NCBI RefSeq assembly: GCF_016808335.1 | Contig: NC_053142.1 | Location: forward strand, 40,529,674-40,593,673 | Direction of reading: 5' to 3' | Length of the DNA: 64,000 bases | Origin: Panicum virgatum | Lineage: Eukaryota > Streptophyta > Magnoliopsida > Poales > Poaceae | Shown: in pieces, positions 24,014 through 36,099 of the stretch | Position numbering within the stretch: the stretch's first letter is position 1 | How the letters are laid out: the number at the start of each line of letters is the position of its first letter | Program-made: the position numbers and the translations under genes | The notes under the pieces: model-generated | Told to the model about the DNA's origin: nothing | The model's database searches: none | Seen by the model: the letters and a program-made list of their open reading frames with translations, nothing else

Positions 24014-26047
24014 ATGGGGTGTCTCCGCTTGCTCCTCCTCCCCCTGCTCCTCGCCGCGGCCTGCTCCGACTATGCGGCCGTGCTCGCCGCCGAGGAGTTC
24101 GCCTACAACGGCTTCGGCGGCGCGGGCCTCGCGCTCGGCGGCATGTCCGTGGTGGCTCCGAACGGGCTGCTGGTGCTCAGCAACGGCACCAGCCAGATGG
24201 CCGGCCGCGCGTTCCGCCCGGAGCCGGTCCGCCTGCGCGACGCGCCCGGCGGCGCCGTCCGGTCCTTCTCGGCGGCCTTCGTCTTCGCCATCGTCTCCAA
24301 CTTCACCGTGCTGAGCGACAACGGCATGGCGTTCGTGGTCGCGCCCAGCACCAGGCTCTCCACCTTCAACGCCGGCCAGTACCTCGGCGTCCTCAACGTC
24401 ACCGACAACGGCAGCGACGGCAACCGCGTGCTCTTCGTCGAGCTCGACACCATGCTCAACCCGGAGTTCCAGGACATGAACAGCAACCACGTCGGCGTCA
24501 ACGTCAACAGCATGAGGTCGCTGCACAACCACAGCGCCGGCTACTACGACGACGCCACCGGGGCGTTCAACAACCTCAGCCTCATCAGCCGCCGGCCCAT
24601 GCAGGTCTGGGTCGACTACGACGGCGCCACCACGCGCCTCGACGTGACCATGGCGCCCATGGGCGTGCCCAGGCCCAAGAAGCCGCTCATCTCCGCGCCG
24701 GTCAACCTCTCGGCAGTCGGAACGGACACCGCCTACGTCGGCTTCTCGGCGGCCACGGGCGTCATCTACACGAGGCACTACGTCCTGGGCTGGAGCTTCG
24801 CCATGGGCGGCGCGGCCCCGCCGCTGGACACCTCGAGGCTGCCGTCGCTGCCGCGGTTCGGGCCCAAGCCCCGGTCCAAGGTGCTGGAGATCGTGCTCCC
24901 GATCGCCACCGCGGCGTTCGTCCTCGCGCTGCTCGTCGGCGTCTTCCTGGTCGTGCGGCGGCGGGTGAGGTACGCCGAGGTGCGCGAGGACTGGGAGGTG
25001 GAGTTCGGCCCGCACCGCTTCTCGTACAAGGAGCTCTACCACGCCACCAGGGGCTTCAAGAACAAGCAGCTGCTCGGCACCGGTGGCTTCGGGAGGGTGT
25101 ACAAGGGCGTGCTCCCCAAGTCCAACCTCGAGATCGCCGTGAAGCGGGTGTCGCACGACTCCAAGCAGGGGATGAAGGAGTTCATCGCCGAGGTCGTCAG
25201 CATCGGCCACCTCCGGCACCGGAACCTCGTCCAGCTGCTGGGCTACTGCCGGCGGAAGGGCGAGCTCCTCCTGGTGTACGACTACATGCCCAACGGCAGC
25301 CTGGACAAGTACCTGCACGACAAGACCAAGCCCGTCCTCGACTGGGCGCAGAGGTTCCAGATCATCAAGGGCGTCGCCTCCGGCCTGCTCTACCTCCACG
25401 AGGACTGGGAGCAGCTGGTGGTGCACCGGGACATTAAGGCCAGCAACGTGCTTCTCGACGGCGACATGAACGGCCGGCTGGGCGACTTCGGCCTGGCGCG
25501 GCTGTACGACCACGGCGTGGATCCCCAGACCACGCACGTCGTCGGCACCATGGGCTACCTCGCCCCGGAGCTGGTGCGGACGGGGAAGGCGACCCCCGTC
25601 ACGGACGTGTTCGCCTTCGGGGTGTTCGTGCTGGAGGTGGCCTGCGGGCGGCGGCCGCTGGGGTGCATCGCGCCGGACGAACAGAACGTGCTGCTGGACT
25701 GGGTGCAGGAGCACGAGCGCAGGGGCGCGGCGCTGGACACGGTGGACCCGCGGCTGTGCGGCAAGTACGACGCCGACGAGGCCCGGCTGGCGATCCGGCT
25801 GGGGCTCGCGTGCGCGCACCCGCTGCCCGACGCGCGGCCCGGGATGCGGCAGGTGGTGCAGTACATGGAGGGCGACGCGCCGATGCCGGAGGCGGCGCCG
25901 ACGTGCGTGAGCTACACGACGCTGGCGCTGATGCAGAACGACGGGTTCGACTCGTTCGCCATGTCGTTCCCGTCCACGGCCACGTCCAGCGCCAGCCCCG
26001 TCTCCGGCGGGTTCTCGGCCGTGTCAGGCCTCTCCGGCGGGAGGTGA
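24014..26047 (+). CDS. L-type lectin-domain receptor kinase (LecRK), copy 2
   Basis: Intronless, 677 aa from ATG at 24014, chosen because it begins MGCLRLLLLPLLLAAACS, a signal peptide; an in-frame ATG 51 nt upstream would bury it. Legume-lectin domain about 28-267 (FVELDTMLN at 141-149, NHVGVNVN at 158-165), transmembrane helix about 293-315, kinase about 350-620. Glycine loop GTGGFG 355-360, Lys377, HRD 471-473, DFG 491-493, all intact (RD kinase). The tail ends SGLSGGR, like copy 1. It shares long identical blocks with copy 1 (for example LVQLLGYCRRKGELLLVYDY), so the two are paralogues arranged head to head. The likely role is plasma-membrane signalling; the ligand is unknown. Confidence 0.95.
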   Translation: MGCLRLLLLPLLLAAACSDYAAVLAAEEFAYNGFGGAGLALGGMSVVAPNGLLVLSNGTSQMAGRAFRPEPVRLRDAPGGAVRSFSAAFVFAIVSNFTVLSDNGMAFVVAPSTRLSTFNAGQYLGVLNVTDNGSDGNRVLFVELDTMLNPEFQDMNSNHVGVNVNSMRSLHNHSAGYYDDATGAFNNLSLISRRPMQVWVDYDGATTRLDVTMAPMGVPRPKKPLISAPVNLSAVGTDTAYVGFSAATGVIYTRHYVLGWSFAMGGAAPPLDTSRLPSLPRFGPKPRSKVLEIVLPIATAAFVLALLVGVFLVVRRRVRYAEVREDWEVEFGPHRFSYKELYHATRGFKNKQLLGTGGFGRVYKGVLPKSNLEIAVKRVSHDSKQGMKEFIAEVVSIGHLRHRNLVQLLGYCRRKGELLLVYDYMPNGSLDKYLHDKTKPVLDWAQRFQIIKGVASGLLYLHEDWEQLVVHRDIKASNVLLDGDMNGRLGDFGLARLYDHGVDPQTTHVVGTMGYLAPELVRTGKATPVTDVFAFGVFVLEVACGRRPLGCIAPDEQNVLLDWVQEHERRGAALDTVDPRLCGKYDADEARLAIRLGLACAHPLPDARPGMRQVVQYMEGDAPMPEAAPTCVSYTTLALMQNDGFDSFAMSFPSTATSSASPVSGGFSAVSGLSGGR

Positions 26048-26256
26048 GCTGTCGCATAAGACGGTCGCTGTCACAGACACAGAGGAATACTAGTTTCTTG
26101 CGCGTCGTGGAGATGACTTTTTGAAAAGTTGTCATGGATGGAGATGACTTGACTTGGCATTTCCCGTAACATAGTTGTACCTCGAGTGGGTAAATTTGTA
26201 GCAGTACAGGTTTAAGTACCAGTAAGTACAATAACCGTGACCAGTAAATATCTACG

Positions 26257-27735
26257 ATCAACGTCATGTTCCGAAAAAAAAAGGGCAATTGTGTTCTTGC
26301 CCCTATTTTGAACTCTAATTGTGATTTTACTTTCATTTTTTTTCACTTTGTATTTTTGCCTCTACTGTTTGGAAATAAAGACTCATTCTACTTCTACTCC
26401 CTGAACCGCACTTAATGGTGTCAAAGAAGACAATTTTGCCCTTGCGAATATATCTCTTTTTTTCAGAACTTTGTGAATATACCCTTGTTTGCTATTATAT
26501 TTCAGGAGCATTTCAATAAGAATATGAACAAGAATTTGACATAATTTGGATAGCATCATAATACACAAAATTAAGTTGAAACAACATGCATCTCGCTCAT
26601 CCATGCTCTTTCCAATTTGAATAGCTCGAGCAGATGGTGGAGAACAGGGGCGGCGCGTTGCAGCGGCCCTCGTCGAAGTTTAGAGCCTGTAGCTGAGAGA
26701 CTCGTAGTGGAGAATAGCTCTCGGCCTCGAAGAAGGCCTTGACACGACGAGCTTTTTGCCAATTTACCGATTCAAACAAGTGGCTTGGCTCATTTACCAC
26801 CGCAAAGAACACCAGTGTGCGTCTTCCAGCGCTCTTCCTCCGGGAACACCAGCTAGCTTCTTCCCCAGTCAGCATGAGCATCCCTTGCCCGAGCCGTCGG
26901 CTCGAGCTCCACATGCACGGCTGTTGGAACAAGCTCGCCGGCGGCAAATCGATCTCCCCGAGATTGTGGGCCTGACTTCCTGCCCCTTTCCGGCCTTCCC
27001 CCAAATCGATAAGCGGATCGAGGTTCTGCACCACCAAACCAACCTCCTGGTTCAGCAAATTAAGCTCTAGCGCGATTGAATCGAACTCCACCAACGCAAT
27101 TTGATCTCCAGCAGCAGAATCCAACTCGCACGCGGCACGCTGCCAATCACCGTGCACCTGCAGCCGCCGCCCGCACCCGCACCGCGCGCCGCCCGAGCCT
27201 GCCCCGCTCGCCTGGCCCTCGCACGCGCGCCTGCCTCCCGCGTCTCACCCGCACCTGGCCGGCGCAGCGCCCCAGGGCAACCTCCCGCGCGCCGCCGCTG
27301 GGGCCGACGGGAATGGCAGGCGCGGGATCGGGGAATAGAGTCAGGAACCCCCCACAGGTTGAGAAGAAGTGATAAGGGAATAAGGGGCAGTTTTGTCTTT
27401 TTGTCCTATTACGAAGGGTTTTTTTATTTTTTAAATTCACTAAATCATGCCAGCTAATGGAGTGAATTTTAAGGATAAATGGAAGCTTCATGGTGAAACA
27501 GTAGGGGTAAAAATATAAAGTGAAAAAAAGTAGGGGTAAAATCAAAATTAAAGTTTAAAATAGGGAAAAAACACAATAATCCCAAAAAAAATCAACGTAT
27601 TTCAAGAATAAATGGAGGCTTCATGGTGAAATAGTAGGGACAAAAATATAAAGTGAAAAAAATAGGAGTAAAATCACAATTGAAGTTTAAAATATGAAAA
27701 AAACGCAATAATCCCAAAAAAAAATCAACGTCATG
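26257..27735. mobile_element. TIR element with captured GC-rich segment
   Basis: The sequence GGGCAATTGTGTTCTTGCCC and about 90 following bases (from 26283) reappear inverted at 27640-27715. A 12-bp direct repeat ATCAACGTCATG at 26257-26268 and 27724-27735 may be the target duplication, though a nine-A run on both sides offers an alternative 9-bp reading. The right arm is tandemly duplicated (about 27464-27598 and 27599-27735). The interior holds a GC-rich block with a 186-aa minus-strand frame (26597-27157) that I do not recognise. Mutator-like is the best guess. Confidence 0.6.
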
Positions 27736-28056
27736 ACTCGTGAGCAAAAACATCAGGGGAGAATTAATGAAATAGCACCGGTATATCTTCGTGTTCATCA
27801 GGAAACAGCACCCATTCACCGTGTCTTCAGGGAATAGTATCACAGGCGTCTCTGAAAGAGAAGCGGACAGGGCAGCGCTGCCAGTCAAGTTGCTACTCAA
27901 ATCTATACTCATTGTATCAAGTTGCTACTCAAATCTATGGGTTACCCATCTCAACTTAGATATAGATAAGGTATATACGAATAATACTCGTTTTACCCAC
28001 GTACCCATTAGTTAGTTCTTTTCTATTATCTTATGTTATGTAGCTCCGCTCTAGAC

Positions 28057-28502
28057 GTGGGGCCCACATGTATGTGTAGCTACACTGCTTTGCATAGAGT
28101 AAATGTCGATTATACTGAGTCATCTCTAACAAATTTCAGTCAATTTTGATAAAAATTTATAGTGTGAACACGATGTTTTATTTCCAGGGTCCGGCTCTTG
28201 AAGTGGGGCCCACGTGTAGGTCTAGCCACACTGTTCTGCACAAAGTAGCTGCCGGTCATACTAAGTCATCTCCAACAAATTTCAGTCAATTTTGATAAAA
28301 TTTTATAGTGTGAACGCGAGATTTTATTTCCAGGGTCCGGCTCTTGACGTGGGGCCCACGTGTAAGTCTAGCTACACTGCTTTGCACAGAGTAGCTGTCA
28401 GTCATACCGAGTCATCTCCAACAAATTTCAGTGAATTTCGATAAAATTTTATAGTGTAAATACAAGGTTTTATTTTCAGGATCCGGCTCTTGATGTGGGA
28501 TC
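28057..28502. repeat. Tandem repeat, three 146-bp units plus a partial fourth
   Basis: The segment GTGGGGCCCACGTGT recurs with exact 146-bp spacing at 28057, 28203 and 28349, and in diverged form at 28495. Each unit carries AACAAATTTCAGT and TTTATAGTGTGAA blocks. Units differ by roughly one base in ten. Not coding. Confidence 0.88.
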
Positions 28503-30016
28503 CATCTCAATCCACTGTACTTGGAGTCCTATTGCCTACCCATTGAATTATCTATATATATCCGTTAAACAATTATCCACTTATTTGAATATGGATTAAT
28601 TGGTGATGGATAGTTTACGGGTGTGGGTGTGGATAACCAGTTGCTTCCCAACGGCAACGTGAGCTGCCAGAGTGCCACGGCGGCACGGCCGGGGGCATCG
28701 CACTCGCGGCGGCGGCGCTGGTGCTTGAATATGTTACCGCGACACGCGACGCCACCGGCGCGGCGTGTTCGTGGCTTGTCACCATCGGCGGCCAAAAGAT
28801 GGTGGCGACGGCAGTTGGTTTCTTCCGGCATCGGGCAGCGAACGGGGATAATAATAATAATCAGATAGCGAGCGCGCTCGGCCGGGCTGTGCTTCCGCCG
28901 CGCGCCCGTTGTTTGTGTCAATCTATCAAATCCAGCACGCACGCGTGCATGGTGGTTGTGGTTGTATTGAAATTGCTTGCTTCGTTGGCTGCTTGGCTGC
29001 ACGCTGGTTTGTTTTATTGCCTGTTCTCACCGAAACAATACTAGAGAGATGGTTTTGTTGGGTGGGACCGTGTGAGCATGCGGGAATTCTGGTGAGCAAA
29101 GGATACAAGGTTTTGACATCATCCTCGTGCTGAGAGCCTAGCTTTGCTGTCGTTTGATAGCCCCGTGACGATTTTTCACAGGTTCTAGAGACGTTGCCAT
29201 GCACGATTTCCGCGTACGCAACCAAGGTGACCCGGGGCCGTAGTTCAGGGTGGAGTCAGCGCTTCAAGAAATCGACAAGCCTGGAGCCTGGCAAAGTTCT
29301 GCCCATGCGTGCCATCTGCGTCTGACTGAAGCAAGGGATGAGGATTCAGCAGATGCGGTCCCACATGACGCGAAGATTGTTTTGGGAGATTCCACATGGG
29401 TCGCGTTAAACAATCCTGCCTCGAGCATGTGGTGTGCTGGCAAACCCTGTTCCTCGCTCACTTCAAAAGTGGGAAAGAAAAAAAAACCTGCATTCCCGTG
29501 GAAAACTCGCCAGCTAACTCACAAAAAAAGCCCAGCCCAAGGAAAGACATCGGGGGCCTGCTTGCGCACCCCGACCTTGACCTGGGCTGTACAAGTGGGC
29601 CGATATGGGCCGCAAGACCCACAACTCGTAGGCAGATGCGGCCTACGCCGGTCGCCGGCAGCCCGGCGCGCAGACCGACAGTGACAGGCGGACGCCGGTC
29701 ACCGAAGGGAAAGTTGCCGGCCCGCATGGCAATGCTCGTGTGGCCGTGCGTGTCCGGTGTCCGCACTCGCGAATCAACCTCTCCAATACCACACCTAGGC
29801 GTGATAAAGGGCTTAAAATTTTGAACTAGAAAATCTAAGGGCCGGATTCTAAAAGAATCGAGCTCTAATCTTATATAATTTTAATCTAAAAAATTTAAAT
29901 ATTTTGTTAGGCTGTAAAAAGACCACTGGTGACATGGCCATTCCCACCCCTAACCACACAAGGCTCAGCGCTAGCGTTCCTCGCGCCCGCGCCGCCCCGA
30001 TCGGAGACAAGGAAGC
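28503..30016. other. Intergenic DNA upstream of the SDR cluster
   Basis: No firm gene. From 28700 to 28850 a GC-rich plus-strand segment translates as ALVLEYVTATRDATGAACSW, which looks like coding sequence of a small membrane protein fragment, but I cannot name it. The rest, including 29230-29830, shows only chance frames. Confidence 0.4.
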
Positions 30017-32261
30017 ATGGACGCGGCCGTCTCGAATCCGTCGTCGATCAAGAGGTACGCCGGCGGAACCCCCTTCAGTTTCCGCCGCCCGGCGCCGAGC
30101 GAGTTCGCCCCCCCCGCGCTGATTTCGCAGCGCCGGGTGCATTCAGGATCGCGCTGGTCACCGGGGGGAACAAGGGGATCGGGCTGGAGACGTGCCGGCA
30201 GCTGGCGACCAGGGGGCTCAAGGTCGTCCTGACGGCGAGGAACGAGGCGAGGGGGCTGGAGGCGGTCGAGGCCATCAGGCGCTCCAGCGGCGCCGCCGCC
30301 GCCGCCGAGGTTTTCTTCCACCAGCTGGACGTCACCGACCCCTCCAGCGCCGCCCGGCTGGCGGATTTCGTCAGGGGCCAGTTCGGGAGGCTTGACATCC
30401 TGGTATGGCTCCACCTTGCAGCCCGGTTAGGTCGCTGACGCGTGCTCTGTGAATTTGGCTCCCTGAATTTGGGGAATTGGGAATCGGTGCTGTTATACTA
30501 GCAGGAACACCGGCAGAGATATGCACTCCTTTTAGCTCTTTCTACGTTAATTTAATTAGCTTGGTATGCTTAAATATAAAATTGGCAAAACGACCTCGTA
30601 CCCTGCTGTGCTTAATTTTGTTCGAGACACATCAGCAGCATTCCCAGCAAGCTGGAGTACTAGACGCTGTTCTCGATGCAATGTTTTTTTTTAGCTTCAC
30701 AGCTCCAGAAAACTAAGTATAGGATGAAGTTACTGTGCAGTTTTTGCGTTCTGAACCTTCTCCCTTTATCACGCATTATTGTTTGAATGAAGTGATTATT
30801 TGCTGACTTATTTCCAATGCATCAGCATCACCTTTTCCCGTTGTCTGTAGATCAATAATGCTGGGATTTCAGGTGTTGACCGAGATCCAATTTTGTTTGC
30901 CAAAGTCAAGGATCAGGTACTCTTAAGTCTTAACTAAAGCAAAACATCACATACAAAGTACTGTTGGTTTGCATGAGCAGTTTTTGAGCAATTCCCATGT
31001 AATTCTTATATTTTTTTGAAAGGTACAATTATATCATATTTCACAATTCTTATATACTCTCGCTTTGCTGTTTCTATAGTTGTTTGCTGTTGTCTTTCAA
31101 GATGTTGAGGTGTTATGTGAAAATCTTCGTTTGAGATTGACAATCCTTAAATTATTCAAATCAGCAAGCCAACCACCATGTTTAAGTGAATTGCATGTTA
31201 GACTGTACCTTCACCTAAAACCTGACTATTTACTGAATCACATGATTATATTTCTATGCTATACCAGAAAACTAAAAATATCTTATTCAAGGACAGGTTG
31301 AAGGCATGGATGTGAACCAGAGAGTTGAGTGGATGACAGAAAATTCAAAAGAGACATACGAGGAAGCTAAACAATGTATGAGGACGAACTACTATGGTGC
31401 CAAGATTGTCACGGAGGCACTACTTCCCCTTCTTCAGTTATCCTCTTCCGGAAGGATTGTCAATGTTTCGTCAGGCTTTGGGCTGCTGAGAGTAAGTCCT
31501 GTAAATACCAAGCTACTGCCTTTTGCAGGTCATTGCCAAGAGTGTTTTGCCAGAATATATCTGCAGACTGCAGTAGCATGCTTGAATGCCTCCCTTTTGT
31601 TTTGGGTTTATTTATTTATTTACTGCACAACAACAAATAGCCTTTTGGAGAAGCATTCTTTGTTTTGTGTCCACATTCCACAATTTGCTTTCAGTGACCT
31701 TTTTCTTTTCTTTTCCTTTAATGGTGGTCTCTATATTACCACAAAAATTTAAATGGTGTCAATGAACATTTCTACTGGGAGTTGCATGCAATAAAAATGT
31801 ACACTTTGTTTTGGTCCACTTCCCTTGCTCTTGTTCACTTTCAGTTAATGAAGATCATACCTTTTCTTTTCGAGCAGAACTTCAACAGTGAAGAACTTAG
31901 GAAGGAGTTTGATGACATTGACAATCTTACTGAAAAGAGACTGGAAGAACTGTTGGATTTGTTCCTAGAAGATTTTAAGGCCAACTTATTAGAGGCACAT
32001 GGGTGGCCAACAGGTGGATCTTCAGCCTACAAAGTTGCCAAAGCAGCCCTTAATGCATACACAAGGATTCTTGCTAAGAAGTATCCTACACTGCGTATCA
32101 ACTGTCTGACACCTGGTTATGTCAAGACCGATATTTGTATGCACATGGGAGTATTGACACTTGAAGAGGGTGCTCGCAACCCTGTAAAAGTCGCTCTCTT
32201 GCCTGACGATGGCCCAACCGGTGCTTATTTTGATCTGAATGGGGAGGCGCCCTTTGTGTGA
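30017..32261 (+). CDS. Short-chain dehydrogenase/reductase, SDR copy 1
   Basis: Exons 30017-30054, 30147-30402, 30851-30916, 31297-31491, 31878-32261 (939 nt, 312 aa), all GT-AG. A classical NADPH-type SDR: cofactor loop TGGNKGIG at 18-25, NNAG at 100-103, VSSGFG with the catalytic Ser (about 178), and YKVAK with Tyr236 and Lys240. The helical insertion before the active-site Tyr (NSEELRKEF...LDLFLEDF) is typical of the neomenthol dehydrogenase / salutaridine reductase / carbonyl reductase 1-like group, monomeric cytosolic reductases of small carbonyl compounds. Substrate is unknown. It is the first of four tandem genes and the most diverged: exon 3 is 66 nt instead of 75, and exon 5 is less GC-rich than in copies 2-4. 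Confidence 0.92.
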
Positions 32262-33484
32262 TCATATTATTTGATCACGTTTCCCTTACTCAGTTTTAGA
32301 ATAATAGAAAAGGATATAGAGTTGTTGGTGCTGATAAATATTGTAGTTTGACTTGTGTACTCAAACTATATGATTCATCGTCTTCTATATGATCTCTCTG
32401 GAGACGTTTTCACATTTGCAATTGACCACTGATCTCACTGGAGAAGTTGCATATTTTCAATGGACCACTCTTGGCATGTTTGGTCGCACCAATTCTTTAC
32501 ATTTCCCCCTGAGAGGGCACTTCTTCCTAGTTCCTACTACTGTGGGCTGTGGCCACGTTGTTCTGGGTTATCTAGATGCACAGAGAGATGGTAGCATATG
32601 ATGGTTAAATGCTATTTCTTCCGGAGCATGAAGCATGCCTTTTTTACTTTTCTAGGGATGCAGGTAAATTTGTTCATAATCACAAAGCAGGCGAGAATTT
32701 ACACGACTGGTTCTTCTATTTTTGCTTCCAGAAACTGTTTGAATCAGGATATATTGCTTCTGAATTAGTAAATGCTCCCGCGCTTAGTCAAGTTTACTTC
32801 GTTTTGGACAAAGGAAACAGTTTCTTTTCTGCTTGTTTTTTTTTAAAAAAAATCTGAGCGTCACCGGAGGTAGTATATCTTAAGCAAGTTGGTGGTCAGT
32901 GAACAAACTTATCAAACAAAAAAAGAGCTGCTGATACTAACAAATGCTCGGTTGCTCACTGTATGAAACTTTAAATCAACCCTCTTGGTAAGAACTACCA
33001 GTGAATCGCCTGTGGCAGTGCAATAGCCTTTTTATTTGGAATGTTTCACACCTAAGTCAGGCTTTTCTGCATTCTATCGTGGGAATATGTTTTCATGCTT
33101 GTTTCTGCAGGACGTCAGTGTTTACCTTTAGTCGGTTTATTCTGTCTTTATTATATATATATGCAGCTGTTCAGAATTCAGATGATATCCAATTTCTTGC
33201 ACGGATCACCTGCAATCTAATGATGCAGCCTTGATTCGTCCGAGATGAAAAAAAAAATACTGGGACCTGTCTTGTCATATATGTGAACGTGCCCCGCGTG
33301 AAGAATCAGATTTCGATATCATCTAAATATAAAAAGAGTATAAAGTTGAGAGGTACATGTAACTAAGTCTCCTTTTCCCTTTAAATTAACTACTTGATAA
33401 GGCCTGCCCAAAGAGCACGCCAGACTAACCAGACAAAGTCATCTCCTAGCGCCTTGTTGGAGCAGAGCTCGTGGGGGCACGCTC
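32262..33484. other. Spacer between SDR copies 1 and 2
   Basis: 3' UTR of copy 1 and the promoter of copy 2. A short imperfect repeat (GATCTCTCTGGAGA / GATCTCACTGGAGA) occurs at about 32391 and 32432. No gene or clear transposon seen. Confidence 0.45.
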
Positions 33485-34976
33485 ATGGAGGGATCCATCT
33501 CCAATTCCCCAAGCACAAGGTATGCATCTCTCTCTTGCCATGCTGGCTTGCTACGAACCTGAACTGTGCTACAGAGTCATGGCGGTTGCATGCCAGGATT
33601 GCTGTGGTCACCGGTGGTAACAAAGGGATTGGGCTAGAGGTGTGCCGGCAGCTGGCTGGGAATGGTGTCACCGTCGTCTTAACGGCTAGGGACGAGACGA
33701 GGGGCGCAGCCGCCGTCAAGAAGCTCAGAGAACTGGGGCTTTCCAATGTCATTTTCCACCAGTTGGACATCACGGATGCATCAAGCATTGGTAGGTTAGC
33801 CGACTTCTTGAAGACCCGTTTTGGGAGGCTAGACATCCTGGTAAGTCTTCTTTTGAAGGTTTGCTATACATCAAGGCTTTAATGTCCCGCTATAGCTTCT
33901 GCTATAGCTATTTGAGGTAGGGTACATCTATTTGAATTTATGTATAATTTAGCCATTATAGCCCGTTGAGTGCTATTAGCTGGTTTATTTTAGAGTCCAA
34001 CCGCTAAACTTCTTAGCCCACTATTTAGAACCATGCTATATATGACCACAACCACAAAACCCATAATGGTGATGCGGGTGTTGATGAAGGTGTTCTGTTC
34101 GTAGGTAAATATTGCTGCATTTGGAGGTGTTGAGTACGCCCTGGATCCTGCTTACGCATCAGTAATCAGAGATGAAGAGGTGAGAATTACATCCTCAGCT
34201 TATCTGTGCATGAACTTTTTAGTGAACAAGTTTGTTTGTTGATGCGTGTGACAGCTGAGGGGTATGGATAGGGACCAGAGGCTTGAATGGTTGTGGAGAA
34301 ACAGCAGGGAGACTTACGACGCTGCAAAGAAAGGCCTGCAGACAAACTACTACGGCACAAAACATGTGATCGAAGCCTTTCTGCCTCTTCTGCAAGCCTC
34401 CTCCGTTGGAAGGATCGTTAATGTTTCATCCGACTTTGGGCTACTTAGGGTATCTTCTTGTGATCACACGTTGTTTCAAATCCCAATCCAATGCTATCAT
34501 TTTTGTTCAATCTGCTATCAATTTTGTTCAATCTCTAGCCCTTCTATGCTTTTAGATAGCACGAAACGCGGTGACGAAATTTCTTCCCGGTGCAGTTTTT
34601 CAGGAACGAGGAGCTGAAGCAGGAACTGAACGATGTCGGCAGCCTCACCGAGGAGAGGCTGGACGAGCTGCTGGACATGTTCCTGAACGACTTTGAGGCC
34701 GGCAAGGTAGACGCGCGCGGGTGGCCGGCAGCATTCGCGGCGTACAAGGTGGCCAAGGCGGCCATGAACTCGTACTCGAGGATCCTGGCGGCGAGGCAAC
34801 TCGCGCTGCGCGTCAACTGCGTGCACCCCGGCTACATCAAGACGGACCTGACTGCACACTCGGGGCTCCTGACGCCCGAGGAAGGCGGGCGCAGGGTGGT
34901 GAAGGTGGCGCTGCTGCCGGAAGGCGGGGTCACCGGCGCCTTCTTCGAAGACGGCGAGGAGGCGTCGTTCGTGTGA
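33485..34976 (+). CDS. Short-chain dehydrogenase/reductase, SDR copy 2
   Basis: Exons 33485-33519, 33597-33840, 34105-34179, 34255-34449, 34596-34976 (930 nt, 309 aa), GT-AG throughout. TGGNKGIG at 17-24, catalytic Ser in [14 protein letters not shown] with Tyr233 and Lys237. The motif after strand 4, NNAA in copies 3 and 4, reads NIAA here (residues 95-98): the second Asn, which normally steadies the sheet near the cofactor, is replaced by Ile. Reading frame and all other active-site residues are intact, so the gene is probably expressed, possibly with altered activity. Same gene architecture as its neighbours. Confidence 0.92.
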
Positions 34977-35652
34977 CGACTTGTGGTGTCTGGTGAGGCG
35001 CTTGTGGTCTGGCTGGCGTTCAGATTCAGATTAAGGACGAGAGCTGGTGTTCAGATTCAGAATAAGGACGAGAGCTGGTGTCTGGTGTGTGGATTACTGC
35101 TGAGCTGCGTACAAATCTGAAATTGAAATGTTAAGTACATGTGTAAGCCAATGAATCGCATATCACACGATAATGCAATCTAGCGTTATCATTTTCGATT
35201 TTTTTTTCACAGCTGCTGAAGTGTTTCTTGTCATGGGAAACGACTTGCAGTAGCAGCGGTCGCATTTGCATAGGCATGACGTCACGTGTCCATGTCCGAT
35301 GAACGGTGTTTCTTATCATTTGAAGAAGTAGCAATTGGCCCGCGCTAATAGCGCAGGTAGCTAGTTTTTATTTAATTTTTTAAAAATATTTACATTGACA
35401 GAAGAGATATATTTGGCAATTTATTTACCTCTCGTTTGCTCTTGTTGAATACTATCTGCAGCTTTCTATGTATAGGAGCTTATATGAATCATCACTTTTT
35501 ATGTTGCTTTGTTCTATATTATAGTTGCATATTTTAGTACTTAAACTTACAAAATTTAAATTTGAGGATTGAATTCAATTTTGGGTTACCTTGAATACGG
35601 ATACATATTGTACATATTTGTATTCGTATAAAGTTTTTTTATAATTATGAAA
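34977..35652. other. 3' flank of SDR copy 2 with a possible Helitron 3' end
   Basis: GCGCTA-A-TAGCGC at 35342-35354 forms a hairpin, followed after six bases by CTAG at 35361-35364 and T. This matches the 3' terminus rule of plant Helitrons (hairpin, then CTRR, insertion before T). No matching 5' end was found on the plus strand, so it is only a candidate. A 40-bp repeat (GCGTTCAGATTCAGA... / GTGTTCAGATTCAGA...) is at about 35017 and 35048. Confidence 0.35.
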
Positions 35653-36099
35653 TATATTCATGGTTTTAAATAGCGGACTATAGTAAATAGCGTCATATTT
35701 TTTTTCCAAGGCTAAGACGCTATAGCGGGCTATGGCAAATAGCGGTTTACTACTAAATCATGAAAAATACAAGTAATAGATGCACAAAAACATAGTAATT
35801 AGCGAATTTAATAAACATAACTATATTTCTAGAGCTACGGGAACATTACTTAAGTTGACAATATAATAAAATTCATACAATCAAATATTCAGTTGTCCAA
35901 AAAACTAAAATAACAGTACTAAGCTAAGGATAAGGCTATAGCGGTGTTATAACTACACCATTTAGCGCAGCGATAGCCCAATTTAGCGGTCATAGCTGCC
36001 ATAGCGGCACAAATACAAATAGTGTAGCGGGAACCCTCTAAAAAAGCTATAGTGGAGCTATAGCGGGGCTATAGCGGGCTATTTAAAACCATGAATATA
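35653..36099. mobile_element. TIR element with 22-bp perfect inverted ends
   Basis: TATATTCATGGTTTTAAATAGC at 35653-35674 is the exact inverse of 36078-36099. The interior is rich in CTATAGCGG / AAATAGCGG-type repeats. No coding capacity and no clear target duplication outside the inverted ends; superfamily uncertain, perhaps hAT-like. Confidence 0.7.

Noticed and set aside
28057..28502. CRISPR-like regular repeats
   Set aside because: Units are 146 bp in direct tandem without unique spacers, in a plant nuclear context.
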